This document shows positions 1 through 6,226 of a DNA stretch of 14,680 nucleotides, piece by piece; the stretch's first letter is position 1, and the number at the start of each line of letters is the position of its first letter. The DNA is taken from assembly GCA_012517025.1 (NCBI GenBank), contig JAAYVT010000197.1:1-14680 (forward strand), read 5' to 3'. The notes beneath the pieces were generated by a model. That model did no database searches, was not told the DNA's origin, and was given only the letters and a program-made list of their open reading frames with translations. Position numbers and translations under genes: made by a program. Source of the stretch: Phyllobacteriaceae bacterium. GTDB lineage: Bacteria; Pseudomonadota; Alphaproteobacteria; Rhizobiales; Ancalomicrobiaceae.

Positions 1-183
1 TCGGTCGGACTGTGGATCGAGCGGCCGGAGATGGCGGCACAGCTGGCCAATCAGGTCGGCGATCTCACCGCGGCGCTTGCCGACGACCGGGTGACGGTCG
101 AGGCGGTGCACGTGTCGAAGGGAACGCCGCCTTCGGCGCGCGCCGAAGGCGGCGCCAGCCACTTCATCGACGTCAGTCTGTGA
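1..183 (+). CDS. C-terminal fragment, probable flagellar hook-length control protein (FliK-like)
   Basis: The frame is open from base 1 and ends at a TGA at 181-183, so about 60 C-terminal residues are visible. The fragment contains an RPEM...LANQV...LTAAL helix followed by a short beta-like V-T-V-E-A-V-H-V segment. This resembles the end of FliK C-terminal domains (RPE..., L..aL..., then a strand), although no diagnostic motif is present. The best support is context: seven bases downstream of the stop a purine-rich GGGGGAG leads into a small FlhB-C-like gene, and fliK followed by an flhB-related gene is a familiar pairing because FliK and FlhB cooperate in switching flagellar export specificity. 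The tail (TPPSARAEGGAS) is encoded partly by a perfect 30-bp palindrome. The N-terminus lies outside the window. The FliK name is an inference; any other protein ending could fit. Confidence 0.5.
   Translation, partial: SVGLWIERPEMAAQLANQVGDLTAALADDRVTVEAVHVSKGTPPSARAEGGASHFIDVSL
125..154. repeat. Perfect 30-bp palindrome inside the end of the fliK-like gene
   Basis: Bases 125-154 equal their own reverse complement with no mismatch; the half site at 125-139 is CGCCGCCTTCGGCGC. As RNA it can fold into a long GC-rich stem with a minimal loop. It lies inside codons near the 3' end of the fliK-like gene, 27 bases before its stop codon and 40 bases before the start codon of the next gene, so it could affect mRNA stability or coupling between the two cistrons. 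A GC-rich genome makes short palindromes common, but 30 bases without a mismatch is more than composition alone suggests. Confidence 0.85.
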
Positions 184-194
184 GGGGGAGCGCG

Positions 195-464
195 ATGGCG
201 GACGACGGCGAGGAGACCAAACGGGCGGTCGCAGTGCGGTGGGAGGGCGTCGGCACCCCCACCGTGGTCGCCAAAGGCGAGGGGCACGTCGCCGAGGCGA
301 TCGTGACGCGGGCGCGCGAGGCGGGCGTGGCGGTGGAGGAGAACCCGCTGCTCGCCAAGGCGCTGGCGGCGGTCGAGCTCGATCGGCCGATCCCGGAGGT
401 GCTGTTCAAGGCGGTGGCCGAGGTCATCGCCTTCGTGCTGCGGGCGTCGGGAAAGCGACCCTGA
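195..464 (+). CDS. Free-standing FlhB C-terminal-domain protein (EscU/YscU/HrcU switch-domain family)
   Basis: This 89-residue protein matches the part of the flagellar export gate protein FlhB that follows the NPTH autocleavage site. It has an AVAVRWEG strand (residues 11-18), a VVAKGEGHVAEAI segment (24-36), REAGVAVEENPLLAKAL (41-57) and a final IPEVLFKAVAEVIAFVLR helix (66-83). The membrane half of FlhB and the NPTH loop are absent. In FlhB this domain contacts export substrates and FliK and sets the switch from rod/hook to filament export. A detached copy could bind the export apparatus as an accessory or regulatory subunit; that role is inferred. The ATG at 195 was chosen because GGGGGAG at 184-190 sits four bases upstream; an open frame begins earlier, at 12, but would overlap the fliK-like gene. 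The gene is probably translated together with its upstream neighbour. Confidence 0.85.
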   Translation: MADDGEETKRAVAVRWEGVGTPTVVAKGEGHVAEAIVTRAREAGVAVEENPLLAKALAAVELDRPIPEVLFKAVAEVIAFVLRASGKRP

Positions 465-516
465 GCGGCGGAATCACTCGGCGTCCGAAGGCGCGAGGCC
501 CCACGAGGGCGAGTCG

Positions 517-1677
517 TCAGGCGCGGCAGTGGTCGATCAGGCGATCGACGAAGACGCCGCATTTGTCGAGCTCGCTCTTCTCGATGAACTCGTCGGGGAT
601 GTGGGCCTGCCCGATCGAGCCGGGGCCGACCACCACCGTCGGGATCCGCCCCATCGCCACGAACAGGCCGGCCTCGGTGCCGTAGGCGACCTTGACGTGG
701 TCGTTGCGACCGGCGAGGCGCTTGGCGAGGACGGTGGCGTCGGAGTCGGGGGGCGTATCGAAACCGGGGAAGCCGTTGACCAGTTCGATCTCGATGCCGG
801 TCGCCGGATCGCGGGCCTTCATCCAGGCCTCGACCTCCTCGCGGGCGAAGGCGCGCAGCTCGTCCTCGAAGGGTTGGTGATCGACGCCGGCGAGCATGCG
901 GAACTCGAATTCGAAGACGCAGTGCTCGGGCACGATGTTGAGCGCGGTGCCGCCCCGGATCGGGCCGACGTGGGAGGTCGAGAAGGGGACGTCGTAGAGC
1001 GGATCGCGCGGGCCCTCGGTCTCGAAGCGGCGGCCGATCTCGCGGATCTTGCCGATCACCTCGGCCGCCGCCTCGACCGCGTTGACGCCGCGCGGGGCGA
1101 GCGAGGAGTGGCAGGCCTTGCCGCGCACCGTGGCGCGATAGGACCATTTCGCCTTGTGGGCGACCACCACGTCCATGTTGGTCGGCTCGCCGACGAAGGC
1201 GGCGATCGGCGGGGTCGGGGCGAGCTCGTCGATGCGGGCGAGGGCGTTGCGCACGCCGATGCAGCCGACCTCCTCGTCGTGCGAGAGGCAGAGGTGGATC
1301 GGCCGGGCGAGCGGGGTGGCCACCATCGCCGGCAGGCGCGACAGGCAGACGGCGGCGAAGCCCTTCATGTCGGAGGTGCCGCGGCCGTAGAGGCGGCTGC
1401 CGATTTCGGTCAACACGAAGGGATCGGTCGCCCAGGTCTGATCGTCGACGGGCACGACGTCGGTGTGGCCGGAGAGGACGTAGCCGGGGACGTCGCGCGG
1501 TCCGATCGTCGCCCACAGGCAGGCCTTGGTGCCGGTCGGATCGTACACCCGCTCGTGAGCGACGCCGAAGCCGTCGAGATGGTGCTCGACCCACTCGATC
1601 AGCGGCAGGTTGGAATTGCGGCTGGTGGTGTCGAAGGCGACGAGGCGGGCGAGGATCTCGGTGGCGGAAAGGGGCAT
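517..1677 (-). CDS. argE: Acetylornithine deacetylase (M20 metallopeptidase family)
   Basis: ArgE hydrolyses N2-acetyl-L-ornithine to ornithine and acetate in cytosolic arginine biosynthesis, using a di-metal centre. The 386-residue length is normal. The M20 motifs are all visible: SGHTDVVPV gives metal ligand His71 and Asp73, GRGTSDMKG gives bridging Asp103, HDEEVGC gives catalytic Glu135 and ligand Glu136, GEPT gives Glu164, and QAHIPDE near the C-terminus gives ligand His359. The dimerisation/lid domain (about 175-290, including GKACHSS at 186-192) is inserted as usual. The start ATG gives MPLSATEILARLVAFDTTSR, a typical ArgE N-terminus, though no strong ribosome-binding site is visible. 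The gene converges on the FlhB-C-like gene 52 bases away and follows a stem-loop after the YfhO gene, so it is probably its own unit. M20 relatives (DapE, acylases) are possible, but the sequence reads as the ArgE subgroup. Confidence 0.92.
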   Translation of the reverse strand: MPLSATEILARLVAFDTTSRNSNLPLIEWVEHHLDGFGVAHERVYDPTGTKACLWATIGPRDVPGYVLSGHTDVVPVDDQTWATDPFVLTEIGSRLYGRGTSDMKGFAAVCLSRLPAMVATPLARPIHLCLSHDEEVGCIGVRNALARIDELAPTPPIAAFVGEPTNMDVVVAHKAKWSYRATVRGKACHSSLAPRGVNAVEAAAEVIGKIREIGRRFETEGPRDPLYDVPFSTSHVGPIRGGTALNIVPEHCVFEFEFRMLAGVDHQPFEDELRAFAREEVEAWMKARDPATGIEIELVNGFPGFDTPPDSDATVLAKRLAGRNDHVKVAYGTEAGLFVAMGRIPTVVVGPGSIGQAHIPDEFIEKSELDKCGVFVDRLIDHCRA

Positions 1678-1748
1678 CGGCGCTCGATCGAAGAGGACGA
1701 ACCTGGACCGCCGGCGAGGCGGCGCGGAGGGTCAGACTAGCGGGTTTT

Positions 1749-1774
1749 CTCGGCGGCCGCATCGGGCCGCCGAG
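1749..1774 (-). terminator. Stem-loop between the YfhO-family gene and argE
   Basis: The arms at 1749-1758 and 1765-1774 are perfectly complementary over 10 bp (CTCGGCGGCC against GGCCGCCGAG) around a six-base loop. The hairpin starts two bases after the stop codon of the YfhO-family gene, the expected place for a terminator of that operon. The run of T at 1745-1748 reads as AAAA after the hairpin on the transcribed strand, so this is not a textbook U-tract terminator. It may instead act as a 3'-end stabiliser. Confidence 0.45.
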
Positions 1775-1776
1775 GC

Positions 1777-4200
1777 TCATGGGGCGAGCAGGCCGTGCAT
1801 CAGCGCGGGGAAGTCGTGCCACGCCCCTTCGAAGGGATGGAAGGAGAAGCGCACCCGGTGGCGGCCCGCCTCCAGCCGCACGGCGCGGAAGAGCAGGTCG
1901 GCGTGGAGGATTTCCACCGGCTTGCCGTCGACCTCGACCTTCCACCAGCGATGCCAGGAATCGTTCAGCACCAGGAAGCCGGGGCGTTCCATCGTCGCGT
2001 CGATGGTCACCTCGGAATTCAGATAGCGAACGATCTCCGCCTTGCCGGGCGGGGTCGCGGCGGTGTCGTCGGTGGGCAGCGGGCCTTCGACGGCACCTTC
2101 CTCGCCGACGTGGGTGAGCAGCACTTCGCGGCGCGGGTCGAAGCCGTCCGGCCACTTGCCCTCGTCGAGGATGCGGCTGAAGTCGACGAGGCGGGCGCGA
2201 TCGACGAGGAGGACGCGGGGCAGGGCGCGCGGATTTTCGTAGATCCACGTCTCCGGCCGGCCGGGGGCAGGATAGAGACCGGGGATCGCGGCGAAATGCG
2301 CGACCTCGATCAGGCGGCCGGGGGCGAGTTTCTTGTCGATCTCGCCGGCCGGGCGCGAAGTGGCGATCCACCTGAGGCCGAGCATGTCGTCGAGCAGCGC
2401 GTCCCAGGACGGGTTCAGCGCCGAGAAGGTCTTCTGCTCGGGGATGGCGACGTGGTCGATGGCGCCGGTCGCCTTGGCGTATTCGGCGAAGCGCAGCGGA
2501 TTGTAGCCGAGCGTGTGCTCGAGCTCGTGCAACATGCCGAGGTTCGGCCAGTGGAAGCCGATGCCGACCAGCTCGACGCGGTCGCGGCGATCGCCCCGGT
2601 CGTTCTCGGCGATCTTCTGCTTCAGGAAGCCGACCACCGGATCCTTGGTGTCGGTGTTCAGCGCGTCGAAGGTCGCCGACGGGTAGGCGGTCGATTCGTT
2701 CGGCGCGTTGTTCCAGGCGAGATCGATCGTGGTGAAGAGGCCGAGCAGGGCCACCGCCAGGGCGCCGCCGCGCACCGAGCCGTCGCGCACCCAGACGCGG
2801 GCGAGGGTGAGCGCGCCGAGAGCGAGGACGGCGAAGACGACCGAGGTGGCGAGCGGCTTCCACACCAGGGGCAAGCGGTCGGCGTGGAGGCCGAAGGCGA
2901 TCGGCAGCACGCCGAAGACGGTCGCGAGCAAGATCGCCTGGACGAGCTTCACCGCGAGTGGCGACGGACCGGGAGCGGGCTCGGTCAGCAGCCGATGGGT
3001 CAGCCAGCCGCCGAGCACCGCGATCGAGAAGCCGATCATGAAGGTGGCGTCGGCGGGACGGCGGTAGAGGTCGACGCCCGGCATCAGGTCGTAGAAGACG
3101 CGGAAGGCGGGGGTGTACCAGCCGACGGTGTAGAGCACGAAGAAGACGGCGGCGATCGCCTGCCAGCCGATCTCCTTGGCGAACAGCCGGCCACGGCCGA
3201 GGCCGGCGACCAGGATGGTCAGGATCGGGATCGCGCCGGCGTAGACCGCGCCCATGTTCTGGGCGAGATAGACGTCGGTGTAGCCGAAGGCCGGCGACGG
3301 CGGGCCCCAATAGTCGACCTTTTGATCGCCCTGGCCGAAGAGGTCGGCGATCACCGTCGAAATCAGCGCCTCGGGCGGCAGCGAGCCCTTGCCGGCGCCG
3401 ACGAAGTCGATTTCCGGGCGGTTGGAATGCTCGGCGAGCAGCAGCGTCATCGTGACCGGTACGGCGACGACGAGGAGGCCGCCGACGATCACCGCGAGGC
3501 CGGGCAACAGCGTCGCGCCGAGATGGCGGACAGGCTTGTCGTGGGTGAAGATCTCCCACAGCACGTGGCCGGTCAGATAGTAGAGCGACAGCAGCGCGAT
3601 CTGATCGCGGCCGAGGGCGAGGAGACCCGCCGCGACGCCGGTCCACAGGCCCCACCACATCGAGCGGCGGGCGACCATCCGCTCGACGCAGAAGAGTACC
3701 ACCGGCAGCATGGCGAAGCTCATCACCTGACCGGTGTGCTGCAGGCGCCAGGCGGCCGAGCCGCCGAAGGCGAAGGCGAGGGCGGCGATCACGCCGCCGC
3801 CGGGGTGCCAGCCGCGATCTCGGAACCACAGCGCCAGGGCGAGACCGCCGACGGCGAGCTGGGCGAACACGGCGGCGTCCATCGCCTGGGCGCTCGGATC
3901 GGGATCGAGCAGCGCCAGCACGAAGAACATGGGCACGAAGATCAGCGACTGCGGGTCGGAGATCTGCGGCCAGCCGGCGAAGATCCAGGGGTTCCAGGTG
4001 ATGCCCCGGCCCTCGTGGATCGAATGGGCGAGGAAGCCGAGCTGAGCGCGGAAATGCGCCTCGGCGTCCCACGGCACGGTCAGGCCGCCGAACAACCACG
4101 GCCGGGTCAGCCAGGCCCAGGCCAGCGCCAGGGTTAGGAGGACGAACCAGAGCCCCGGTTCGCCGATCCGGCCGGCACGTCCGGCGCGGTCATCCGGCAC
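1777..4200 (-). CDS. YfhO-family multipass membrane protein (putative lipid-linked sugar glycosyltransferase, GT-C type)
   Basis: This is an 807-residue inner-membrane protein. Roughly the first 490 residues hold about a dozen hydrophobic segments. An acidic DAEAHF motif lies just after the first segment (about residues 45-50), where GT-C enzymes often carry catalytic or metal-binding acids. Residues about 500-807 are soluble and end in the YfhO hallmark: RYLNSEVTIDAT, GFLVLNDSWHRWWKVEVDGK, then an EAGRHRVRFSF strand. YfhO relatives are thought to transfer sugars from polyprenyl phosphate carriers on the outer face; Bacillus YfhO works with the GT2 enzyme CsbB. Here the GT2 gene lies directly upstream and overlaps it by 11 bases. 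I chose GTG at 4200 because GAGGAG lies seven bases upstream. An in-frame ATG at 4230 would add 10 residues but has no visible ribosome-binding site and deepens the overlap to 41 bases. The acceptor and sugar are unknown. Confidence 0.82.
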   Translation of the reverse strand: MPDDRAGRAGRIGEPGLWFVLLTLALAWAWLTRPWLFGGLTVPWDAEAHFRAQLGFLAHSIHEGRGITWNPWIFAGWPQISDPQSLIFVPMFFVLALLDPDPSAQAMDAAVFAQLAVGGLALALWFRDRGWHPGGGVIAALAFAFGGSAAWRLQHTGQVMSFAMLPVVLFCVERMVARRSMWWGLWTGVAAGLLALGRDQIALLSLYYLTGHVLWEIFTHDKPVRHLGATLLPGLAVIVGGLLVVAVPVTMTLLLAEHSNRPEIDFVGAGKGSLPPEALISTVIADLFGQGDQKVDYWGPPSPAFGYTDVYLAQNMGAVYAGAIPILTILVAGLGRGRLFAKEIGWQAIAAVFFVLYTVGWYTPAFRVFYDLMPGVDLYRRPADATFMIGFSIAVLGGWLTHRLLTEPAPGPSPLAVKLVQAILLATVFGVLPIAFGLHADRLPLVWKPLATSVVFAVLALGALTLARVWVRDGSVRGGALAVALLGLFTTIDLAWNNAPNESTAYPSATFDALNTDTKDPVVGFLKQKIAENDRGDRRDRVELVGIGFHWPNLGMLHELEHTLGYNPLRFAEYAKATGAIDHVAIPEQKTFSALNPSWDALLDDMLGLRWIATSRPAGEIDKKLAPGRLIEVAHFAAIPGLYPAPGRPETWIYENPRALPRVLLVDRARLVDFSRILDEGKWPDGFDPRREVLLTHVGEEGAVEGPLPTDDTAATPPGKAEIVRYLNSEVTIDATMERPGFLVLNDSWHRWWKVEVDGKPVEILHADLLFRAVRLEAGRHRVRFSFHPFEGAWHDFPALMHGLLAP

Positions 4201-5209
4201 GGGAAGTCTCCTCGGCGTCGGCGGCGGCATCGGCGGCGTCGAAGCCGATCGCCTCGCTCACGAAATAGAGCGGCCGGCGCTTCACCTCGGAGAAGACGTG
4301 GCCGAGGTACTCGCCGATGATGCCGAGACCGATCAGCTGGACGCCGGAGAAGAACAGGATCGCCACCATCAGCGAGGGGAAGCCGGGGACGTCGGCGCCG
4401 ACGATGATGGTCTTGACCACCACGTAGAGGCCGTAGATCAGCGCGGTCAGCGAGACGATCGAGCCGATCACCGCCCAGACCTTCAAGGGCAGGGTGCCGA
4501 AGGAGGTGATGGCGGCCACCGCCAGACGCAACAGCTTGACGAAGCCCCAGGAGGAGGCACCGGTCTGGCGTTCCTCCATGGTCACCGGAATGGTGGTGGT
4601 GCGGAAGCCGGCCCAGGCGAACAGCCCGCGGTTGAAGCGATTGCGCTCCGGCATGGCGAGGAAGGCGTCGATCACCTTGCGGTCGAAGGCGCCGAAGTCG
4701 CCGGTCTCGCGGTCGACGCGGATCTCGCTCATGTAGTCGAAGGCCTTGTAGAAGGCCTTGGAGAAGGCGTTGCGCAGGAAGCTGCCGCGATCGAGGTCGA
4801 CCCGGCGGGCGTAGACCGCGTCGTAGTCGCCGTCGTTCCAATGGGCGAGCAGCTCGGGGATTGCCTCCGGAGGATGCTGTAGGTCGCTGTCCATCACCAC
4901 CACCACGTCGCCGGAGGTGTGGGCGAGGCCGGCGGTGACCGCGATCTCCTTGCCGAAGTTGCGCGAGAAGGTGACGATCTTGAGGTTCGGGACGTGGGCC
5001 CGCGCCTCCTTCAGACGTTCCCAGGTGTCGTCGCGCGAGCCGTCGTCGACGCAGACGATCTCGAAGGGGACGCCCACCTCCCGCAGCACCGGTACGAGGC
5101 GCGCGAAGAGGCGGTCCAGACCGTCGCGTTCGTTGTGCATCGGCATCACCACGCTGACGAGGCGGGCTCGAAGCGCGGTTCGCGTCGGGGTCGCCGGCGC
5201 AATCGTCAT
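4190..5209 (-). CDS. Family 2 glycosyltransferase, polyprenyl-phosphate sugar synthase type (GtrB/ArnC/DPM1-like)
   Basis: This is a 339-residue membrane-anchored enzyme expected to move a sugar from a nucleotide donor to undecaprenyl phosphate on the cytoplasmic face. The GT-A catalytic domain begins at about residue 16 (LVSVVMPMHNERDGL), carries CVDDGSRDDT (about 53-62), the metal-binding DSD in VVVVMDSDLQHPPE (Asp107 and Asp109) and the ETGDFGAFDRKV acceptor region (about 168-179), followed by EERQTGASSWGF (about 212-223). Two C-terminal membrane helices (about 244-270 and 280-306) are typical of the GtrB/CsbB/ArnC branch. The ATG at 5209 was chosen because AAAGGA lies eight bases upstream; the frame remains open further upstream but into the divergent gene. 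Its stop overlaps the start of the YfhO-family gene, implying translational coupling. The sugar cannot be read from sequence; glucose, mannose, GlcNAc and GalNAc are all possible. Confidence 0.93.
   Translation of the reverse strand: MTIAPATPTRTALRARLVSVVMPMHNERDGLDRLFARLVPVLREVGVPFEIVCVDDGSRDDTWERLKEARAHVPNLKIVTFSRNFGKEIAVTAGLAHTSGDVVVVMDSDLQHPPEAIPELLAHWNDGDYDAVYARRVDLDRGSFLRNAFSKAFYKAFDYMSEIRVDRETGDFGAFDRKVIDAFLAMPERNRFNRGLFAWAGFRTTTIPVTMEERQTGASSWGFVKLLRLAVAAITSFGTLPLKVWAVIGSIVSLTALIYGLYVVVKTIIVGADVPGFPSLMVAILFFSGVQLIGLGIIGEYLGHVFSEVKRRPLYFVSEAIGFDAADAAADAEETSRAG
4208..4213 (-). promoter_or_regulatory. Ribosome-binding site deciding the GTG start of the YfhO-family gene
   Basis: On the minus strand GAGGAG lies seven bases before the GTG at 4200-4198, inside the 3' end of the glycosyltransferase gene. 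The alternative ATG at 4230 is preceded by a C/G-rich stretch with no Shine-Dalgarno-like sequence. This favours the shorter protein and an 11-base overlap. Confidence 0.7.
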
Positions 5210-5359
5210 GGTCTCGGTCCTTTCACTGGGGCGACCGCTCGTGTATCCAGGGGCCCCGGGCATGCGGGTGAAGACTTCGCCGGTATTCGCCGAGGCGTCA
5301 ATGGCGAACTCCCCCGACGTCGCGCGCGGGTGGGTTTCGCCGAACGGGAGGAGCGAAGG
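5210..5359. promoter_or_regulatory. Divergent intergenic region between the glycosyltransferase and deacetylase genes
   Basis: These 150 bases separate two outward-facing genes and should hold a promoter for each. A TTGACG on the minus strand (5296-5301) could be a -35 element for the glycosyltransferase, but I see no convincing -10 box at the right spacing. The ribosome-binding sites at both ends are clear: AAAGGA for the glycosyltransferase and GGGAGGAG (5346-5353) for the deacetylase. The shared region would allow both to be controlled together. Confidence 0.4.
5346..5353 (+). promoter_or_regulatory. Ribosome-binding site supporting the GTG start of the deacetylase
   Basis: GGGAGGAG ends six bases before the GTG at 5360. 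It is the strongest Shine-Dalgarno match in this stretch and decides the start, since the frame is open much further upstream. Confidence 0.75.
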
Positions 5360-6226
5360 GTGTCGTCCATCGTCCTGTGCGCCGACGACTTCGGTCTGTC
5401 GTCGGCGATCGACGCGGGGATCCTCGGGCTGGTCGGAGCGGGTCGGTTGTCGGCGACCGGCTGCATGGTGGCGGGCGAGCGGTTCGAGGCGGATGCCGCC
5501 GCGCTGCGCGCGGTAGCTGATCGCATCGACGTCGGTCTGCATCTGACCCTCACGCAATTGCCGCCGCTCGCGCCGGTGCCGTCGATCGATCCGACCGGCG
5601 CGCCCGCGTCGCTCGGTCGCGTCCTCGGTCGGGCGTTGACGGGCCGTCTCGCCTACGCGGAGATCGCGGCGGAGATCGGGCGACAGGTCGATCGTTTTCG
5701 GGCGGTGGTCGGGCGCGAGCCCGACTTCGTCGACGGTCATCAGCACGTGCATCTGTTCCCGGGGGTCCGGCGGGCGTTGTTCTCGCTGTTCGACGAAGGT
5801 GTGCTCGACGCGCGCCGTACGTGGCTGCGCGACTGTCGCGAGAGCCCGGCGACGATCGTGCGGCGCGGCGTCGAGGTGCCGAAGGCGCTGTTCATCGCGG
5901 CGCTGGCGAGCGGCTTCGCGGCGCAGGCGAGGGTGCGGGGCATCGCCGTCAACCGAGGCTTCGCCGGCATCACGGCGTTCCGCCCCGAGGCCTTCGCCGG
6001 GACGTTTCCGAAGTTCCTGCGCGATCTCGAGCCGGGGGCGCTGGTGATGTGCCATCCCGCCGACGCGGCGGCGCCGGCGGACGCCTCCGACGAAATCGAC
6101 CGGGCGCGGCGGGCGGAATACGCCTATCTGTCGAGCGACGCCTTCCTCGCCGCACTCGCGGCGGCGGGAGTGCGGCCGGCACGGTTCGCCGTCGCCTCAG
6201 TCGCGGGCGAAGGCGCGGGCGAGTAG
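5360..6226 (+). CDS. ChbG/HpnK family carbohydrate deacetylase (YdjC/NaxD-like)
   Basis: This 288-residue protein has the YdjC fold signature. It opens with SSIVLCADDFGLS, giving the catalytic/metal Asp9-Asp10 pair, then GLHLTLT with His61, VDGHQHVHLFP with His127, His129 and His131, and VMCHP with His232. Family members remove acetyl groups from N-acetylated sugars: ChbG acts on chitobiose, NaxD on undecaprenyl-phosphate GalNAc, and HpnK is tied to hopanoid clusters. There is no signal peptide, so it should act in the cytoplasm. The GTG start at 5360 was chosen because GGGAGGAG lies six bases upstream and the conserved N-terminal strand begins immediately; upstream in-frame starts have no comparable support. 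It is divergent from a GT2 gene followed by a YfhO-family gene, which suggests a lipid-linked aminosugar as substrate rather than chitobiose. Its 3' end overlaps the convergent neighbour by 30 bases. Confidence 0.88.
   Translation: MSSIVLCADDFGLSSAIDAGILGLVGAGRLSATGCMVAGERFEADAAALRAVADRIDVGLHLTLTQLPPLAPVPSIDPTGAPASLGRVLGRALTGRLAYAEIAAEIGRQVDRFRAVVGREPDFVDGHQHVHLFPGVRRALFSLFDEGVLDARRTWLRDCRESPATIVRRGVEVPKALFIAALASGFAAQARVRGIAVNRGFAGITAFRPEAFAGTFPKFLRDLEPGALVMCHPADAAAPADASDEIDRARRAEYAYLSSDAFLAALAAAGVRPARFAVASVAGEGAGE

Noticed and set aside
173..4099. Very long open frame on the minus strand (over 1300 codons) through argE and the YfhO-family gene
   Set aside because: It is a frame shadow in GC-rich DNA: an Arg/Pro/Asp-rich translation with no domain resemblance, while the argE and YfhO frames show clear family motifs.
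1795..4137. Long plus-strand open frame opposite the YfhO-family gene
   Set aside because: Composition is Gly/Ala/Asp/Arg-rich without motifs; it is the antisense shadow of a well-supported membrane protein gene.
5210..6055. Upstream extension of the glycosyltransferase frame into the deacetylase gene
   Set aside because: The extra residues resemble no family and are antisense to the deacetylase; AAAGGA eight bases before the ATG at 5209 supports that start.
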